Positions 21,176 to 30,958 are shown, counted from the stretch's first letter. The stretch: 64,000 bases of DNA from Planctomycetota bacterium (GCA_963204915.1 CAUJHS010000090.1:1-64000); one strand, 5' to 3'. Numbers and translations are program-made. Notes: generated from the sequence alone by a model not told the origin.

Positions 21176-22797
21176 CGCGTTTTCCGTTCAATTACAAGTC
21201 CGCTTTCGTCCAGTAATTTTTGTAGATCTTCAAACCGGCGTTCAGCATCAGGCGCGATTTCCACACGCAACACTGGCTTCCAGTACGCACGATTACCAGC
21301 CAATCCCCATCGATCCATTCGTTTCCAAATGGCCTGCACAAAGGGGTCAATCGCCGTTCGCGTAGCACCTTGCATGGGAATGACGACAGGCTGTTGATCG
21401 GTGCCTCGCTCGGGCGCCAATACCAAGCGATCCGAGAAACATTGCACTGTGATCGGGCGCGTATACGGCGTTGCACCCTCCGTCGCGTCTTTTAGCCCCC
21501 AATCGCGCCCCCGAGCGGCTGCGAAGCTGCGATTGGATGCAAACTCTTGCGTGGCGCCAACGGCGTCGGCGCCTCCTTGAACGCCGCCAGACCTTTGTCG
21601 CGAGGTCGCCCCAACTGCGCTGCCCGTTTCTCCTGAGGACGATTCGCCTCGGCCTTCTTGACCCTGAGCAAGTTGCTCACCGCCGGCGCCATCAGAACCG
21701 CCCGGAAGTACACTTTCCCACTCTCCACGACTACCGCCTGATCCACCTTCTTTACCACCTCCGGTTTGTCCAGCGTCGCCGATTGCGCGAAAGCCCCCGT
21801 GACGCGAGGTCGCCTGAAAACCTGCAATCGCCTCGCCTTCAAAACGATTCGGCTGCGAAGCGCGGAGGATTTCCTGGCGACGGCGCGCCTCACTGATCGC
21901 GGTCTCCATCGTTTCCTTGAGTGCAGGATCTGGCGCGGAAAAGCTTAGTTTCAGATCATCGTCTACCAGTTCATAACCAAACTCCTGATCCCAGGACTCG
22001 ATCGCGGCGCGTGCTGCAGCATACGCCCGAGCTCCTTGCGACCGAACAACCATCAAAGGATAGGGTTCCCCATGTCGTTCCACGCCTCCAGTGCGCGCGA
22101 GATATTCACGAGCGGCTCGCAATGCCGCGTCGAGTGGGTTTCCCGGTCCAAGCGGGCCTTGAAAATCCCGGTCGTTTAACGTGACGCCCTCGGGCTGGAG
22201 GACGATACGGTCGCCCAAACATTCGATGTAAATCGGACGCCGACGAGTGCCGTTCGGACCTTCGTACGGAATGAGCGCAAAAGACTGCGGTTCTTCCGCC
22301 GTCTGAGATTGGGCCGCCGCGAGCTGTTCGCGCGCGGCCACTATGAGTTGTTGAATGCGCGCGAGTTCGGCTTGCGCCGCCTGAGCATTTTGCGCGTTGC
22401 CTTGCTGAATCCGCTCTAATTCTGCAGCCTCGTCACGCATGGCCTGTAAGTCGGCCAAGAGTCGGCGGTAATGATCCTCAACGTGGCTTAATCGGAGTCG
22501 CTCGCTTGCAAGGCGGCGAGCGATCTCCTCGCGTTGATTCTGCAACAATTGCAGGCGCCATTCGTGAGTTTCGATCTCAAGCCGTTGTTCCTCTTCCAAA
22601 TGTGTCGCTTGAATTGCTTTCTCACGAAGGGTCGATGCGACGTTTTCCGCGTGAACTCGCGCTTGTTGCACCAAAACCACTAACAGCACGATGAGCGCTC
22701 CCATCGTGCAAATCAACACTGCCAGGAAAGGAAACAGTGAAACTTGAGCGTCTTTTTTCCGCAACCCTTGGCGACGTGCGGAGCTGGGGCCACGCAT
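21172..22797 (-). CDS. Motor operon second gene: membrane-anchored coiled coil with duplicated domain
   Basis: A 541-residue protein with one N-terminal transmembrane segment (about 24-44, FLAVLICTMGALIVLL), a long coiled coil (about 45-165), then two related domains: A at about 187-280 (RRPIYIECLGDRIVLQPEG) and B at about 447-538 (TRPITVQCFSDRLVLAPER). A Gly/Ser-rich linker at about 330-430 separates them. Its topology copies an ExbD-like partner, but the membrane segment has no aspartate, so it probably cannot relay ions by itself. It lies 45 bp after the TolQ-like gene and overlaps the third gene by 4 bp. Confidence 0.65.
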   Translation of the reverse strand: MRGPSSARRQGLRKKDAQVSLFPFLAVLICTMGALIVLLVVLVQQARVHAENVASTLREKAIQATHLEEEQRLEIETHEWRLQLLQNQREEIARRLASERLRLSHVEDHYRRLLADLQAMRDEAAELERIQQGNAQNAQAAQAELARIQQLIVAAREQLAAAQSQTAEEPQSFALIPYEGPNGTRRRPIYIECLGDRIVLQPEGVTLNDRDFQGPLGPGNPLDAALRAAREYLARTGGVERHGEPYPLMVVRSQGARAYAAARAAIESWDQEFGYELVDDDLKLSFSAPDPALKETMETAISEARRRQEILRASQPNRFEGEAIAGFQATSRHGGFRAIGDAGQTGGGKEGGSGGSRGEWESVLPGGSDGAGGEQLAQGQEGRGESSSGETGSAVGATSRQRSGGVQGGADAVGATQEFASNRSFAAARGRDWGLKDATEGATPYTRPITVQCFSDRLVLAPERGTDQQPVVIPMQGATRTAIDPFVQAIWKRMDRWGLAGNRAYWKPVLRVEIAPDAERRFEDLQKLLDESGLVIERKTR

Positions 22798-22842
22798 GGG
22801 GCGTTACCTTGAGGGATGAGTACGTTCGGCTTCGGACTAGGC

Positions 22843-24195
22843 TCAGGCGGCGCGCTGCTGAACGGACGAGTCCTGCAGCGTCACGCGGCTGTCGGGCGGC
22901 GTGCGTCCTAGCCGTGTATTGAGTAAGTGAATGGCGGCCGCGAGGCTCATCACCGTGTCTTCAAAGTTCTTGGCGCCAGCCAACGTGCGAAGGTTCTCGT
23001 TGAGCGCCTGTTCCAGTTTGAGGACATCACCAGTCGCCTCCACGGCGCGCGCCATGATTTCGCCTTGCTGAATGAGCACCGATTGCTGCGACTGCATCAG
23101 TTGCGCGTTCTGAGCCAATGCCTCGTAAAGGCGGTTCGCCGAGTGGGCGGCTTCGTCTGAAAGAGTTCGATGCGCCGCGGCGAGCTGTTGTGCATGCTCG
23201 CGAATTGAATCTCCCAAAGCGGCCGCAAGGGCTTGACGTAGCTCTCCTCCGGCGTCATCCATGAGCCGCCCCCACCGTTCATGCGCCGCGTCAATCGTCC
23301 CCTGCCATAAATGCGTTTGTCGCTCGACGAGACGTTCCGTCGATTGGACGACGGCACGGCCCATCCGCTCGATCGAGGCGACATGCGGATCGCCAGAGCC
23401 GCCCAGAGTCTCAAATCGGCCGATGAGATCTTCACGCGATCGCAGTTCGACGGACTCCAGCAATTGGCTTTCGACGCGATCAATCAAGAACTGAATGAAC
23501 ATCAAGGTAATTGCGAAAGAAAGCGCCACCGCCGTGGTGTCAAACGCTACGCTTAACCCGCCCAAAAGGCCTTCCATCGCTTTCTCGGGCGTTTTCACCA
23601 ACGATTCTGGCGAAAGCTCACCCAGCGCCATGGTGATGCCAATCACCGTTCCCAAAAATCCCAACATAGGCGTCGCCCAGATAATGATCCGCACCAGCGC
23701 GTAACTTTCGTGAGCGCGGGTCGCGTCCAGTTCGGCCAAGTACTTAAGTTCCTCATCCAAATGCTCTGCCGACTGATTGCGTTCGACCGACTCGAGCGCA
23801 TCGCGCAAGCGCCGACCGAGATAGGAGTTCGCCAGGCGCGCCGGAAGATCGTGTAATTGGTCCAAATGACGGCTGGCGTCGGCAATGGCGATTGCGGTAC
23901 GTCCGTTCGTTGGTAAGCCAAGTCGCTCCAATGTCGCAAACTGGCCGACGACTTCAAACAACTTCATGGCGAGCGCGGCGAGACCAACGCAAAACATCCA
24001 GGTTTCGACATACTCAACCCAGTGACCCGCAAAGTAACGCTTCAGCAGGGGGCCATACGAACCCGTGAGCGGATTTAACGCGCCAGTTTCCAGAAGCACA
24101 AAAAAGGCGACGCACGCAATGGTGCCAGCGACCATCGGCCAGCCGAACGATCCCAATGCGGCCAAGAGAACTGGTTTTCCATTGTGCTTAGGCAC
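22843..24195 (-). CDS. MotA/TolQ/ExbB proton channel family protein with long helical tail
   Basis: The channel subunit of an ion-driven motor. Membrane segments lie at about 17-37, 63-83, 170-190 and 212-236. The family core motifs are GFLGTVIGI (179-187) and GLSVAFDTTAVALS (213-226). After the last helix come about 200 mostly helical residues (VERQTHLWQGTIDAAHERW onward), a cytoplasmic tail unusual for ExbB or TolQ but similar in layout to ZorA of Zorya defence systems. The start is GTG with GGGAAGA about 8 bp upstream. No ZorC, ZorD or nuclease gene adjoins it, so a housekeeping envelope role is more likely. Confidence 0.85.
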   Translation of the reverse strand: MPKHNGKPVLLAALGSFGWPMVAGTIACVAFFVLLETGALNPLTGSYGPLLKRYFAGHWVEYVETWMFCVGLAALAMKLFEVVGQFATLERLGLPTNGRTAIAIADASRHLDQLHDLPARLANSYLGRRLRDALESVERNQSAEHLDEELKYLAELDATRAHESYALVRIIIWATPMLGFLGTVIGITMALGELSPESLVKTPEKAMEGLLGGLSVAFDTTAVALSFAITLMFIQFLIDRVESQLLESVELRSREDLIGRFETLGGSGDPHVASIERMGRAVVQSTERLVERQTHLWQGTIDAAHERWGRLMDDAGGELRQALAAALGDSIREHAQQLAAAHRTLSDEAAHSANRLYEALAQNAQLMQSQQSVLIQQGEIMARAVEATGDVLKLEQALNENLRTLAGAKNFEDTVMSLAAAIHLLNTRLGRTPPDSRVTLQDSSVQQRAA

Positions 24196-24633
24196 TTGAA
24201 TCTTCCCTTATTTTTCGAACGCATCCAACAGAAAGGAAGTACATCGCACAAGGGCGCAGGCGAGGGGCCTAGGTCATTCAACCCGGAACGGGCCCACCCG
24301 ACCAAAGCGCGCACCACCCATTACAGTCTGCGCCACCTCTACCATCGGAGTAATCGTACGAGAGGATTAACAGCAAACGGACAAATTACGGAATTGTTAG
24401 ACTCGGCCGAAACGGCGCCTTTCATGCCACGGGAATATTCGGCAAAGATTGCCAAAGTCGCCGGGCTAGGCGTCCGATAATTCCTCCATCTTCGCCCGAA
24501 ACGGGGCAACGAAGTGGTGAGATACCAAAATTCGCGTCGCGAGAGAATGCGAACCAATCGCTGAGCTTCCCAAAACGAGCCAATCACCTTAGGCGCCGCT
24601 CCGGCGCGTGCAATATTCCCAGGGGGGGACGTG

Positions 24634-24671
24634 AGTCCGGTCGGGTCCGTGTGGCCCGGCCGGACTTTTTT
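24634..24671 (+). terminator. Strong Rho-independent terminator without an upstream gene
   Basis: AGTCCGGTCGGG pairs with CCCGGCCGGACT, 12 bp with one G-T wobble and a 9-base loop, followed by TTTTT. It ends a plus-strand transcript that would start within the 440 bp between here and the divergent motor operon. A small RNA is the simplest explanation. Confidence 0.8.
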
Positions 24672-25453
24672 CGTTTTCGGAACCCAGTTTGATAATCAGG
24701 AATGCAACGTCGACCAAAGCGAGACCGGTCAACGTCGCATTTGCGCGAGAAACGTAGCGGGAAAGGGTTCGAACGTAGGTTGCACGTCGGTAGTCGCGCT
24801 GGATCGAATCATCAACACTTCGCGGTAAACATATCCGCCGACGCTGCTATTCCACAGAACTGCGAAACAGTTCGCGATGAGACTGGCATCAAACCAGCGA
24901 GAGCTGAGACAAACAACAACCGCCTGACGGGAGAAACCCGGTCGTCCAAAGAGAAACACCAGAACGGGTTGTAGTACTCAAGGCGGACGGGGTCGGGAGC
25001 AAGTTTAGCCCGATCTCCCAGTGTACGTCCGATCGACTGTTCCGAGCCGTAGGACGTCAAGATGTTCAAACAACCTTCCTCTGACGCCGGCCCTGACCGT
25101 GCAGCTTAGAAGACACTCCCCAATGAGATGGGTGTACCAAGCTAGTTGCGCCGTTTTGGCGCCTCGGGACGAATCACGAAGACTACCGGTTCGGCCCTGC
25201 CCGCTGGCGCAACGCCATCTGCACGACCAACCAAGAATTTCTCGTTCCGCAGTTTGCACATGGTGCATAACTCGCCTCGTAGTTGCTGCGGGTATTCCTG
25301 ACCGCACGGCTATCTTCGCCGGTTCGCCCAAGTTAGTTCGGCTTTTGGAGGGACCAGTTTAGCCGAGCTTCATGAAAAAGGGCTCGCGACGGCGCAAACT
25401 GTACCCGCAACTTCCCAAATGCTGGCATCGAATTCAGGCTCCATTTCGCAATT

Positions 25454-25512
25454 GAGGTAATGTACGCCACGGTTCGGGCTTGACCGTGCGCACGAGTTTT
25501 CGGTATTACCTC
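25454..25512. repeat. Nested inverted repeat upstream of the outer-membrane protein gene
   Basis: The outer arms GAGGTAAT (25454-25461) and ATTACCTC (25505-25512) match perfectly. Inside them CACGGT (25468-25473) pairs with ACCGTG (25483-25488). It ends 53 bp before the next start codon, so it lies in the probable leader or promoter. Confidence 0.55.
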
Positions 25513-25565
25513 CCCGCTTGCAAACTTATCTTATCGACACTCAACCCCTGGCAACTTGAGATAAC

Positions 25566-26867
25566 GTGCAACCAAGTCGCATATTTTTTTGGGGCCTGAT
25601 TTTGGGGGCCGGAATTGTTTTGGCGACCCCCGCTCAGGGACAGCGATTGCGTTTTTCGCAATACAACGGTAGCGGGGCGCAAACGTACCCCGCGCCTGTC
25701 ACGCCGATCCAACCAGGGGGCACGTTAGCGCCGGGCATCACCCCAATCGCGCCGCCCACAACTTACGATCCAAATTTCGACCCTTATGCTGGTGGCGCAG
25801 GCGCGGGTGCCCCACCACCGGCCTTGCTGGGTGCTCCGGCGGGAGTGTACGCAAGTCCCCCGACCGTTATGCCGGGCTTCAGCGGGGGTATGACGGCGGA
25901 TCCGTTTTCGGGGTCCGCGTTCGGGCCTGCTTGTCCGCCGGTCCAACCGCCGACGTTGTTTCCTGGATCAACGGCGGTTTCACCGGGACTTGTGACGGAG
26001 CCGCCGCTGAAACTGTTTCAGAACATCCGCATTGAGGGTACCTACATTGGCGATGATAACGACATGACAGGGTTGGGAATTGTCGAAGGAGAGGTCGCCA
26101 CGACGATGGCGTATCCGAATTTTGCTTATAGCGGTCAACCGTTACTGATCTCGCCAGGATTCAACATGACGTTCTTCAGCGGCCCACAGTCGGTTCCAGC
26201 CGTGGCGCCGATACCGCCAGCGCCGCCGGTGCCCAGTCCCTTTCCGGCAGATCTTCCTGCCCGAGTGTATGGTGCTTGGGTTGATTTCGGGTGGTTCCCC
26301 ACAAGCCGTTTTGCACCTCAGGTCAGTTACGAACTAACCACACGCATTGGCGTGTACAGCGACTTCCAGGCCTTTAACGAAGACAGTCTTCGTACGATGG
26401 GGACGGCGCTCGTTAAACTACGAATTACTCCGACCTTAACCGCGAAGGCGGGCGTTGAGTACATCGACCGAGCCGACATTAAGCTGCTTCCCGCGGGCGG
26501 TGTTTTATGGACCCCCAATGCGCACACTCGGTGGGATATTTATTTTCCCCGACCGAAACTCGCGACATACTTCACAACATTGGGCAACACCGAATTCTGG
26601 TGGTACGTTGGCGGCGAATATGGCGGCGACAACTGGACGATCGAACGAACCGACTTCAACGATCCAGCGCAACCTACGTTTGATGATCGCGTCGATTACA
26701 ATGACTTCCGCGCTGCGATTGGTCTCGAATGGTTTAACCCCTATGGAGTTAAGGGGTTTGTTGAAGGCGGCTACCTCTTCGAACGCGAAGTGGTCTACGT
26801 AGAGCGTCCCCAAGATAGCTTCAGCCCGGACGAAACGTTCATGATTCGCGCGGGTTTGGCATATTGA
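25566..26867 (+). CDS. Outer-membrane beta-barrel-like protein with proline-rich N-terminal region
   Basis: An exported protein of 433 residues. The signal peptide is cleaved probably after ATPAQG. Residues 30-135 are rich in Pro, Gly and Ala and look disordered. The rest alternates polar and hydrophobic residues with many aromatics (VYGAWVDFGWFPTSRFAPQ, FWWYVGGEYGGDNW) and ends in FMIRAGLAY, a terminal aromatic strand as recognised by the Bam complex. That pattern fits an outer-membrane barrel. Start codon GTG at 25566, with no strong ribosome site. I do not recognise a named family; planctomycetes have many such proteins. Confidence 0.7.
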   Translation: MQPSRIFFWGLILGAGIVLATPAQGQRLRFSQYNGSGAQTYPAPVTPIQPGGTLAPGITPIAPPTTYDPNFDPYAGGAGAGAPPPALLGAPAGVYASPPTVMPGFSGGMTADPFSGSAFGPACPPVQPPTLFPGSTAVSPGLVTEPPLKLFQNIRIEGTYIGDDNDMTGLGIVEGEVATTMAYPNFAYSGQPLLISPGFNMTFFSGPQSVPAVAPIPPAPPVPSPFPADLPARVYGAWVDFGWFPTSRFAPQVSYELTTRIGVYSDFQAFNEDSLRTMGTALVKLRITPTLTAKAGVEYIDRADIKLLPAGGVLWTPNAHTRWDIYFPRPKLATYFTTLGNTEFWWYVGGEYGGDNWTIERTDFNDPAQPTFDDRVDYNDFRAAIGLEWFNPYGVKGFVEGGYLFEREVVYVERPQDSFSPDETFMIRAGLAY

Positions 26868-27082
26868 GATGAACTAAAGGTTGCGATTCAAGCAGACGCA
26901 CCCTGGCAGCTGCTTGATAAGAAATTGCGATCAGTGGCCGTAGAATTCGTGTGTCTACCGCCTTGTCTCACTGGCTCCAGTGCAAACACGCCCAAAACGG
27001 AACGTTACGAGACTGGTCAAGTAGGAGATTTGAGCACGCGGCGAACGCCAAAGTAAGAGTCGCAAACGAGCGTAAAGCCTTG

Positions 27083-27955
27083 TTAACGAGTCATGGCTCG
27101 CTTCACGGCGGCGCCCATGTCGGCGGGGCTCTCCGCAACTTCGATGTTCGCGGCTTGTAACGCAGCAACTTTCTCGGCCGCGGTACCCTTGCCGCCGGAT
27201 ATAATCGCGCCGGCGTGTCCCATACGTTTGCCCGGTGGCGCAGTGCGTCCGGCGATGAATGCGGCCACGGGTTTGGTGACGTGTTCTTTCACATACGCAG
27301 CCGCTTCTTCTTCGGCCGTGCCGCCGATTTCACCGATCATAAGAATCGCTTCAGTTTCATCGTCGGCTTGGAATCGTTGGAACAAGTCGATGAATGATGT
27401 GCCGACGATGGGGTCGCCTCCTAAGCCAACACACGTCGTCTGTCCAAGGCCAAGATTTGATAATTGCCAAACGGCCTCATAGGTCAGCGTGCCGCTTCTG
27501 CTCATCAAGCCAACCTTACCGCGCTTGTGGATGTAGCCCGGCATAATGCCGATCTTGCATTCTTCTGGCGTAATAACGCCAGGGCAGTTGGGACCGACCA
27601 ACACAGCGTCACTCGCGCGTACGCGTTGGTAGACGTAGACCATATCCATCACTGGGACGCCTTCGGTAATTGCGACGATCGTTTTGATGCCGGCGTCGAG
27701 CGCTTCCAAAATTGCGTCGGCGGTGAACGCCGCCGGGACGAAAATCATCGTCGCGTTGGCGCCCGTCTTTTCGACGGCCTCCGCAACCGTGTCAAACACC
27801 GGGAGCCCCTGGATTTTCTCACCTCCCTTGCCGGGAGTAACACCTCCAACCATTTTGGTGCCGTACTCCAGACAGCCCTTCGTATGGAACTCGCCAGCCT
27901 TGCCTGTAATTCCTTGGCAAATCACTTTGGTGTCTTTGTTGACAAGAATGCTCAT
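27083..27955 (-). CDS. sucD: Succinyl-CoA ligase, alpha subunit
   Basis: Alpha subunit of the TCA-cycle enzyme that converts succinyl-CoA to succinate with ATP or GTP formation. It has 290 residues, opens [18 protein letters not shown] (CoA-binding fold), carries [20 protein letters not shown] and has the phosphohistidine in GHAGAI (His247). It lies 48 bp downstream of sucC on the same strand, so the subunits are made from one transcript. Nothing unusual. Confidence 0.97.
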   Translation of the reverse strand: MSILVNKDTKVICQGITGKAGEFHTKGCLEYGTKMVGGVTPGKGGEKIQGLPVFDTVAEAVEKTGANATMIFVPAAFTADAILEALDAGIKTIVAITEGVPVMDMVYVYQRVRASDAVLVGPNCPGVITPEECKIGIMPGYIHKRGKVGLMSRSGTLTYEAVWQLSNLGLGQTTCVGLGGDPIVGTSFIDLFQRFQADDETEAILMIGEIGGTAEEEAAAYVKEHVTKPVAAFIAGRTAPPGKRMGHAGAIISGGKGTAAEKVAALQAANIEVAESPADMGAAVKRAMTR

Positions 27956-28003
27956 ATGGATCTTCGGGGTAACGGCTAATGGCTTAGAAATGCAGGGGCC
28001 TGC

Positions 28004-29188
28004 TCAGCCTGCAGCAGCGACGACTTTTTTCGCAGCGTCGGTCAAGTCATCGGCGGTGATAATATCGACGCCGCTTTCGGCAAGGATTTTTCGACCTTCT
28101 TTGACTTCGGTCCCTTCCAGCCGGACGACAAGCGGCACGTTGAAGCCGACCGTCTTGTAAGCTTCAAGCAAAGCGTTGGCGATAGTCGTGCATCGCATGA
28201 TGCCGCCAAAGATATTCACCAGGACGGCTTTGACGTTCTTGTCGCCCAGCAGAATTCGGAACGCCTCGGTCACTTGCTCGGTATTGGCGCCGCCGCCGAC
28301 GTCGAGAAAATTCGCAGGGTCGCCGCCATGAAGTTTGATAATGTCCATGGTGCTCATGGCCAGACCTGCGCCATTCACCAGGCAGCCGATATTGCCTTCC
28401 ATTTGCACATAGCTCAAGCCCGCCTGAGCGGCGCGAACTTCGGCGGGGTTTTCCTCGGACAGATCGCGTAGCGACTCCAACTCCTTATGGCGGAAAAGTG
28501 CGTTGTCGTCAAAGCTCATTTTGGCGTCGAGAGCGACTATCTCGCCGTCGGCTGTAATTACGAGCGGATTGACCTCCATCAGGCTGCAATCCTTCTCGAC
28601 ATACACGCGGCAAAGCGCCTTCATGAACTTATCGGCGCTGCGGATGGTTTTGCCCGATAGCCCTAGCCGCCAGCACAGTGTACGCACCTGGTGGCTCATC
28701 AGGCCGATTGAGGGATCGAAATGAGCTTTGAAGATTTTTTCCGGTGTTTCGGCGGCGACCTTTTCGATCTCTACGCCTCCCTCACTTGAAACCATGAGCA
28801 CCGGTTTCTTCTCAGCACGATCGAGTACCACCCCTAGGTAAAGTTCACGGGCGATGTTGCACCCGGCTTCAACAAACACCTGGTTGACCGTCTTACCCTC
28901 CGGCCCGGTTTGAATGGTCACCAAGGTATTGCCCAAAATGCGCTCGGCAACTTGGCGAGCCTCATCAGCACTTTTGACAAGCTGCACCCCCCTCTGCTGT
29001 GGGTGTTCTTTGATCGTCCCTTTGCCGCGACCGCCCGCGTGAATTTGGGCTTTGACAACACAAACAGGCCCGCCGAGCTGCTGATACGCTTGGGCGGCTT
29101 CCTCGGGCGTGCGTGCGGCGACGCCTGGAAGAACCATGACGCCAGCCTCGCGAAGGATTTGCTTGGCTTGAAACTCGTGGATTTTCAT
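28004..29188 (-). CDS. sucC: Succinyl-CoA ligase, beta subunit
   Basis: Beta subunit, with an ATP-grasp domain and a C-terminal ligase domain. It starts [19 protein letters not shown]; upstream in-frame residues to 29260 are not part of the family, so ATG 29188 is the start (394 residues, normal length). Motifs include [21 protein letters not shown]-type [13 protein letters not shown], and [18 protein letters not shown] followed by NIFGGIMRC. It is the first gene of the sucCD pair. Confidence 0.97.
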   Translation of the reverse strand: MKIHEFQAKQILREAGVMVLPGVAARTPEEAAQAYQQLGGPVCVVKAQIHAGGRGKGTIKEHPQQRGVQLVKSADEARQVAERILGNTLVTIQTGPEGKTVNQVFVEAGCNIARELYLGVVLDRAEKKPVLMVSSEGGVEIEKVAAETPEKIFKAHFDPSIGLMSHQVRTLCWRLGLSGKTIRSADKFMKALCRVYVEKDCSLMEVNPLVITADGEIVALDAKMSFDDNALFRHKELESLRDLSEENPAEVRAAQAGLSYVQMEGNIGCLVNGAGLAMSTMDIIKLHGGDPANFLDVGGGANTEQVTEAFRILLGDKNVKAVLVNIFGGIMRCTTIANALLEAYKTVGFNVPLVVRLEGTEVKEGRKILAESGVDIITADDLTDAAKKVVAAAG

Positions 29189-29286
29189 AATCTGCGGTTT
29201 TCCGGCGACAAAGGGTAATCGACCCGCGATGATTACGCTTAAGGTACCGGAAAACCGCATTCTGACAAGGCGTCGCGCTTAGTCCG

Positions 29287-30108
29287 CTAAGAGCTCGCTT
29301 CCGGCTGAGCCGTCAGTTCGTCGCTTGACGAAGACGTTTCCGCACGGTCATCTCGCGGGCGTTCGCGGTCGGGCCGAGGGCCAGCGTCTTCGCGAAGACG
29401 CCCCTCGACGCGCGGACGGTCTTCGCCGTCGGGACGATCTCCCCCGTCCGGACGATCTCCTTCACGGGGACGGTCATCACCTCGCGGGCGATCTTCCTCG
29501 CGTGGTCCACGTTCTTCACGCGGTCCGCCTTCCGGTCGGGGACGGTCCATGGGGGGCTGAGGACCACGAGGACCATCTCCATCAAACCGCGGCGGTCGCG
29601 GACGATCGGGCCCACCTTCCGGTGGAGGTCCGTCAGGTCGCGGGCCACGTGGTCCGGCAAACTCGGGGCGAGGACGATTCCTATCGCCATCACGCGGAGG
29701 AGGGCCCTCGGGGCCGCCACGCTCGAACCCCGGACGGGGACCACGATCCATCCGCGGAGGTGGTCCGTAGGGACCGGGACCTTCAGGACCACCACGTCGG
29801 AAGTCTGGGCGTCGTGGGCCTCGATCTGCACCAAAAGGGGGGCCTCCCGGCGGACCCGGTCGGCGCACCTCGCGGCGAAGCGCCTCAAGTTCCTCCAAGA
29901 TGCGGTCAAGTTTACGTTCAAGACGCTCCATGCGCTCCATGGCCATCGGAGGCGGTCCGCGACGTTCGGCGCGCTCTGGCCGAGGGCGTTCTGGTCGTGG
30001 ACGGTCGGCGTCCTCCTGGGCCGAAGCCGAGGCGGCAAAACTTGTTGCCGCTACAAGACACGCCGCAACACTCAGCAGTGTGCGCCGCACCCATGTCTTC
30101 TTGGTCAT
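29287..30108 (-). CDS. Secreted Arg/Pro/Gly/Asp-rich low-complexity protein
   Basis: A 273-residue exported protein. The signal peptide ends about SASAQ (residue 30). A short helical segment follows at about 55-85 (MERMERLERKLDRILEELE), then about 170 residues made almost wholly of Arg, Pro, Gly, Asp and Glu (units such as GGDRPDGEDRPR). It is surely disordered and highly charged. AGGAG 7 bp before the ATG supports translation. It is the last of four genes behind an ECF sigma factor. A long frame on the opposite strand is a composition artefact. Function unknown; binding of metal, polyanion or cell-wall material is conceivable only. Confidence 0.7.
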   Translation of the reverse strand: MTKKTWVRRTLLSVAACLVAATSFAASASAQEDADRPRPERPRPERAERRGPPPMAMERMERLERKLDRILEELEALRREVRRPGPPGGPPFGADRGPRRPDFRRGGPEGPGPYGPPPRMDRGPRPGFERGGPEGPPPRDGDRNRPRPEFAGPRGPRPDGPPPEGGPDRPRPPRFDGDGPRGPQPPMDRPRPEGGPREERGPREEDRPRGDDRPREGDRPDGGDRPDGEDRPRVEGRLREDAGPRPDRERPRDDRAETSSSSDELTAQPEASS

Positions 30109-30274
30109 CGTCGTCTCCTGGAAATAAAGGTGGGGAAGGAAATTTGCAATTCGTAAGCTTTGGTTTTTCGAAGCGAACGTCAGCGCGCAACATCATCAAG
30201 ACACAACGGACGTTGGATGAAGACGAAGCGGTTTTGTTTTTAGGGGGTAGAAACCTCGCACTTTGGCGAGGAGG

Positions 30275-30958
30275 TCAAAACCCCAGGTCGTCAGGGGTTC
30301 CCAACAACTCAGCAATGCGGCGATCAATGACTTCTTTGCGGGATGCGTCGCGTTTTTCGATCGCGTCGCGCAGCGACTGAAGTTCCTCTTCAAGTCGCTT
30401 CAGCTGCATCCGGCGGCGGTCTTGACGTGCTTGAAAGTGCTTTTCCACGAGTTCGGTTAATTCCTGCTGGAGCGATTCTCGCTCGCCCTTAGGAGCGCGA
30501 CGCCAACGCATTGCCACATCTGCGGTTTGACGCTCCAATTCTTGGTCTTCGCGCAAGAGCTTGTACAACTCAGGGTCATAGCGCTCCAGAGCTTCCGAGG
30601 GTGTGGGGAAAGGACGCGGAGGACCTCCTGGCTCGCCCCGCGGGCGACCGGGCGAAAAACCTCCCGGAGGCGGCCGGTCAGGATCAAAAGGCGGTTGATC
30701 CCCCTCGCGAGCAGGTCGATAGGGCCCGCCCGGTCCTGGCTGTCTCGGAATTCGGTCGTCTCCACGTGGGGGACGAGGTCGATCAACCCGGTCGTCAAAG
30801 GGAGGCGTTTCGTCAGTTGCTTGCGCCGCGCGGGGGCGCGGCGGGGGGTCTTTCAACGGGGAAGACTCTTGCGCCCGCGACATACCTGCGCCGGCTAGAA
30901 AGAGAAAAGTAGCCGCGCTGCCGCAAATGAACCTGGGCCATGGATTCATGAATGACAT
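30275..30958 (-). CDS. Secreted proline-rich protein with C-terminal coiled coil
   Basis: A 227-residue exported protein. The signal peptide ends around MSRAQ (residue 30). Residues 35-125 are Pro/Arg/Gly/Asp-rich, and residues 128-215 form a charged helix (ERQTADVAMRWRR, RRRMQLKRLEEELQSLRDAIEKR). AAGGA about 9 bp upstream supports ATG 30958. It resembles the helical part of periplasmic stress proteins only in general character. It belongs to the sigma-factor operon and shares the helix-plus-Pro/Arg composition of the next gene, with the two parts in reverse order. Confidence 0.7.
   Translation of the reverse strand: MSFMNPWPRFICGSAATFLFLAGAGMSRAQESSPLKDPPPRPRAAQATDETPPFDDRVDRPRPPRGDDRIPRQPGPGGPYRPAREGDQPPFDPDRPPPGGFSPGRPRGEPGGPPRPFPTPSEALERYDPELYKLLREDQELERQTADVAMRWRRAPKGERESLQQELTELVEKHFQARQDRRRMQLKRLEEELQSLRDAIEKRDASRKEVIDRRIAELLGTPDDLGF

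Larger units (their letters stand above)
24196..25565. other. 1.37-kb region without a recognisable gene
   Basis: The largest gap in the window. It contains a strong plus-strand terminator at 24634-24671 with no coding gene in front of it, and a nested inverted repeat at 25454-25512. Several reading frames of 60-110 codons exist on both strands, but none has a ribosome site, family motif or credible composition. A minus-strand stretch at 24729-25069, split over two frames, could be a decayed gene, though I cannot name it. I looked for SRP RNA, RNase P RNA and tmRNA motifs and did not find them. Confidence 0.55.

Noticed and set aside
20153-24195. Zorya anti-phage defence system
   Set aside because: Only the motor part resembles ZorAB; no ZorC, ZorD or ZorE and no OmpA-like domain, so defence cannot be claimed.
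24765-24800. tRNA T-arm-like GGTTCGAA
   Set aside because: No acceptor, anticodon or D-arm partner could be formed around it.
24196-25565. SRP RNA, RNase P RNA or tmRNA in the large gap
   Set aside because: I looked for their conserved core motifs and a tRNA-like end and found none.
29325-30380. 351-codon plus-strand frame opposite the Arg/Pro-rich gene
   Set aside because: Composition artefact; the minus-strand gene has a signal peptide and ribosome site, this one has neither.
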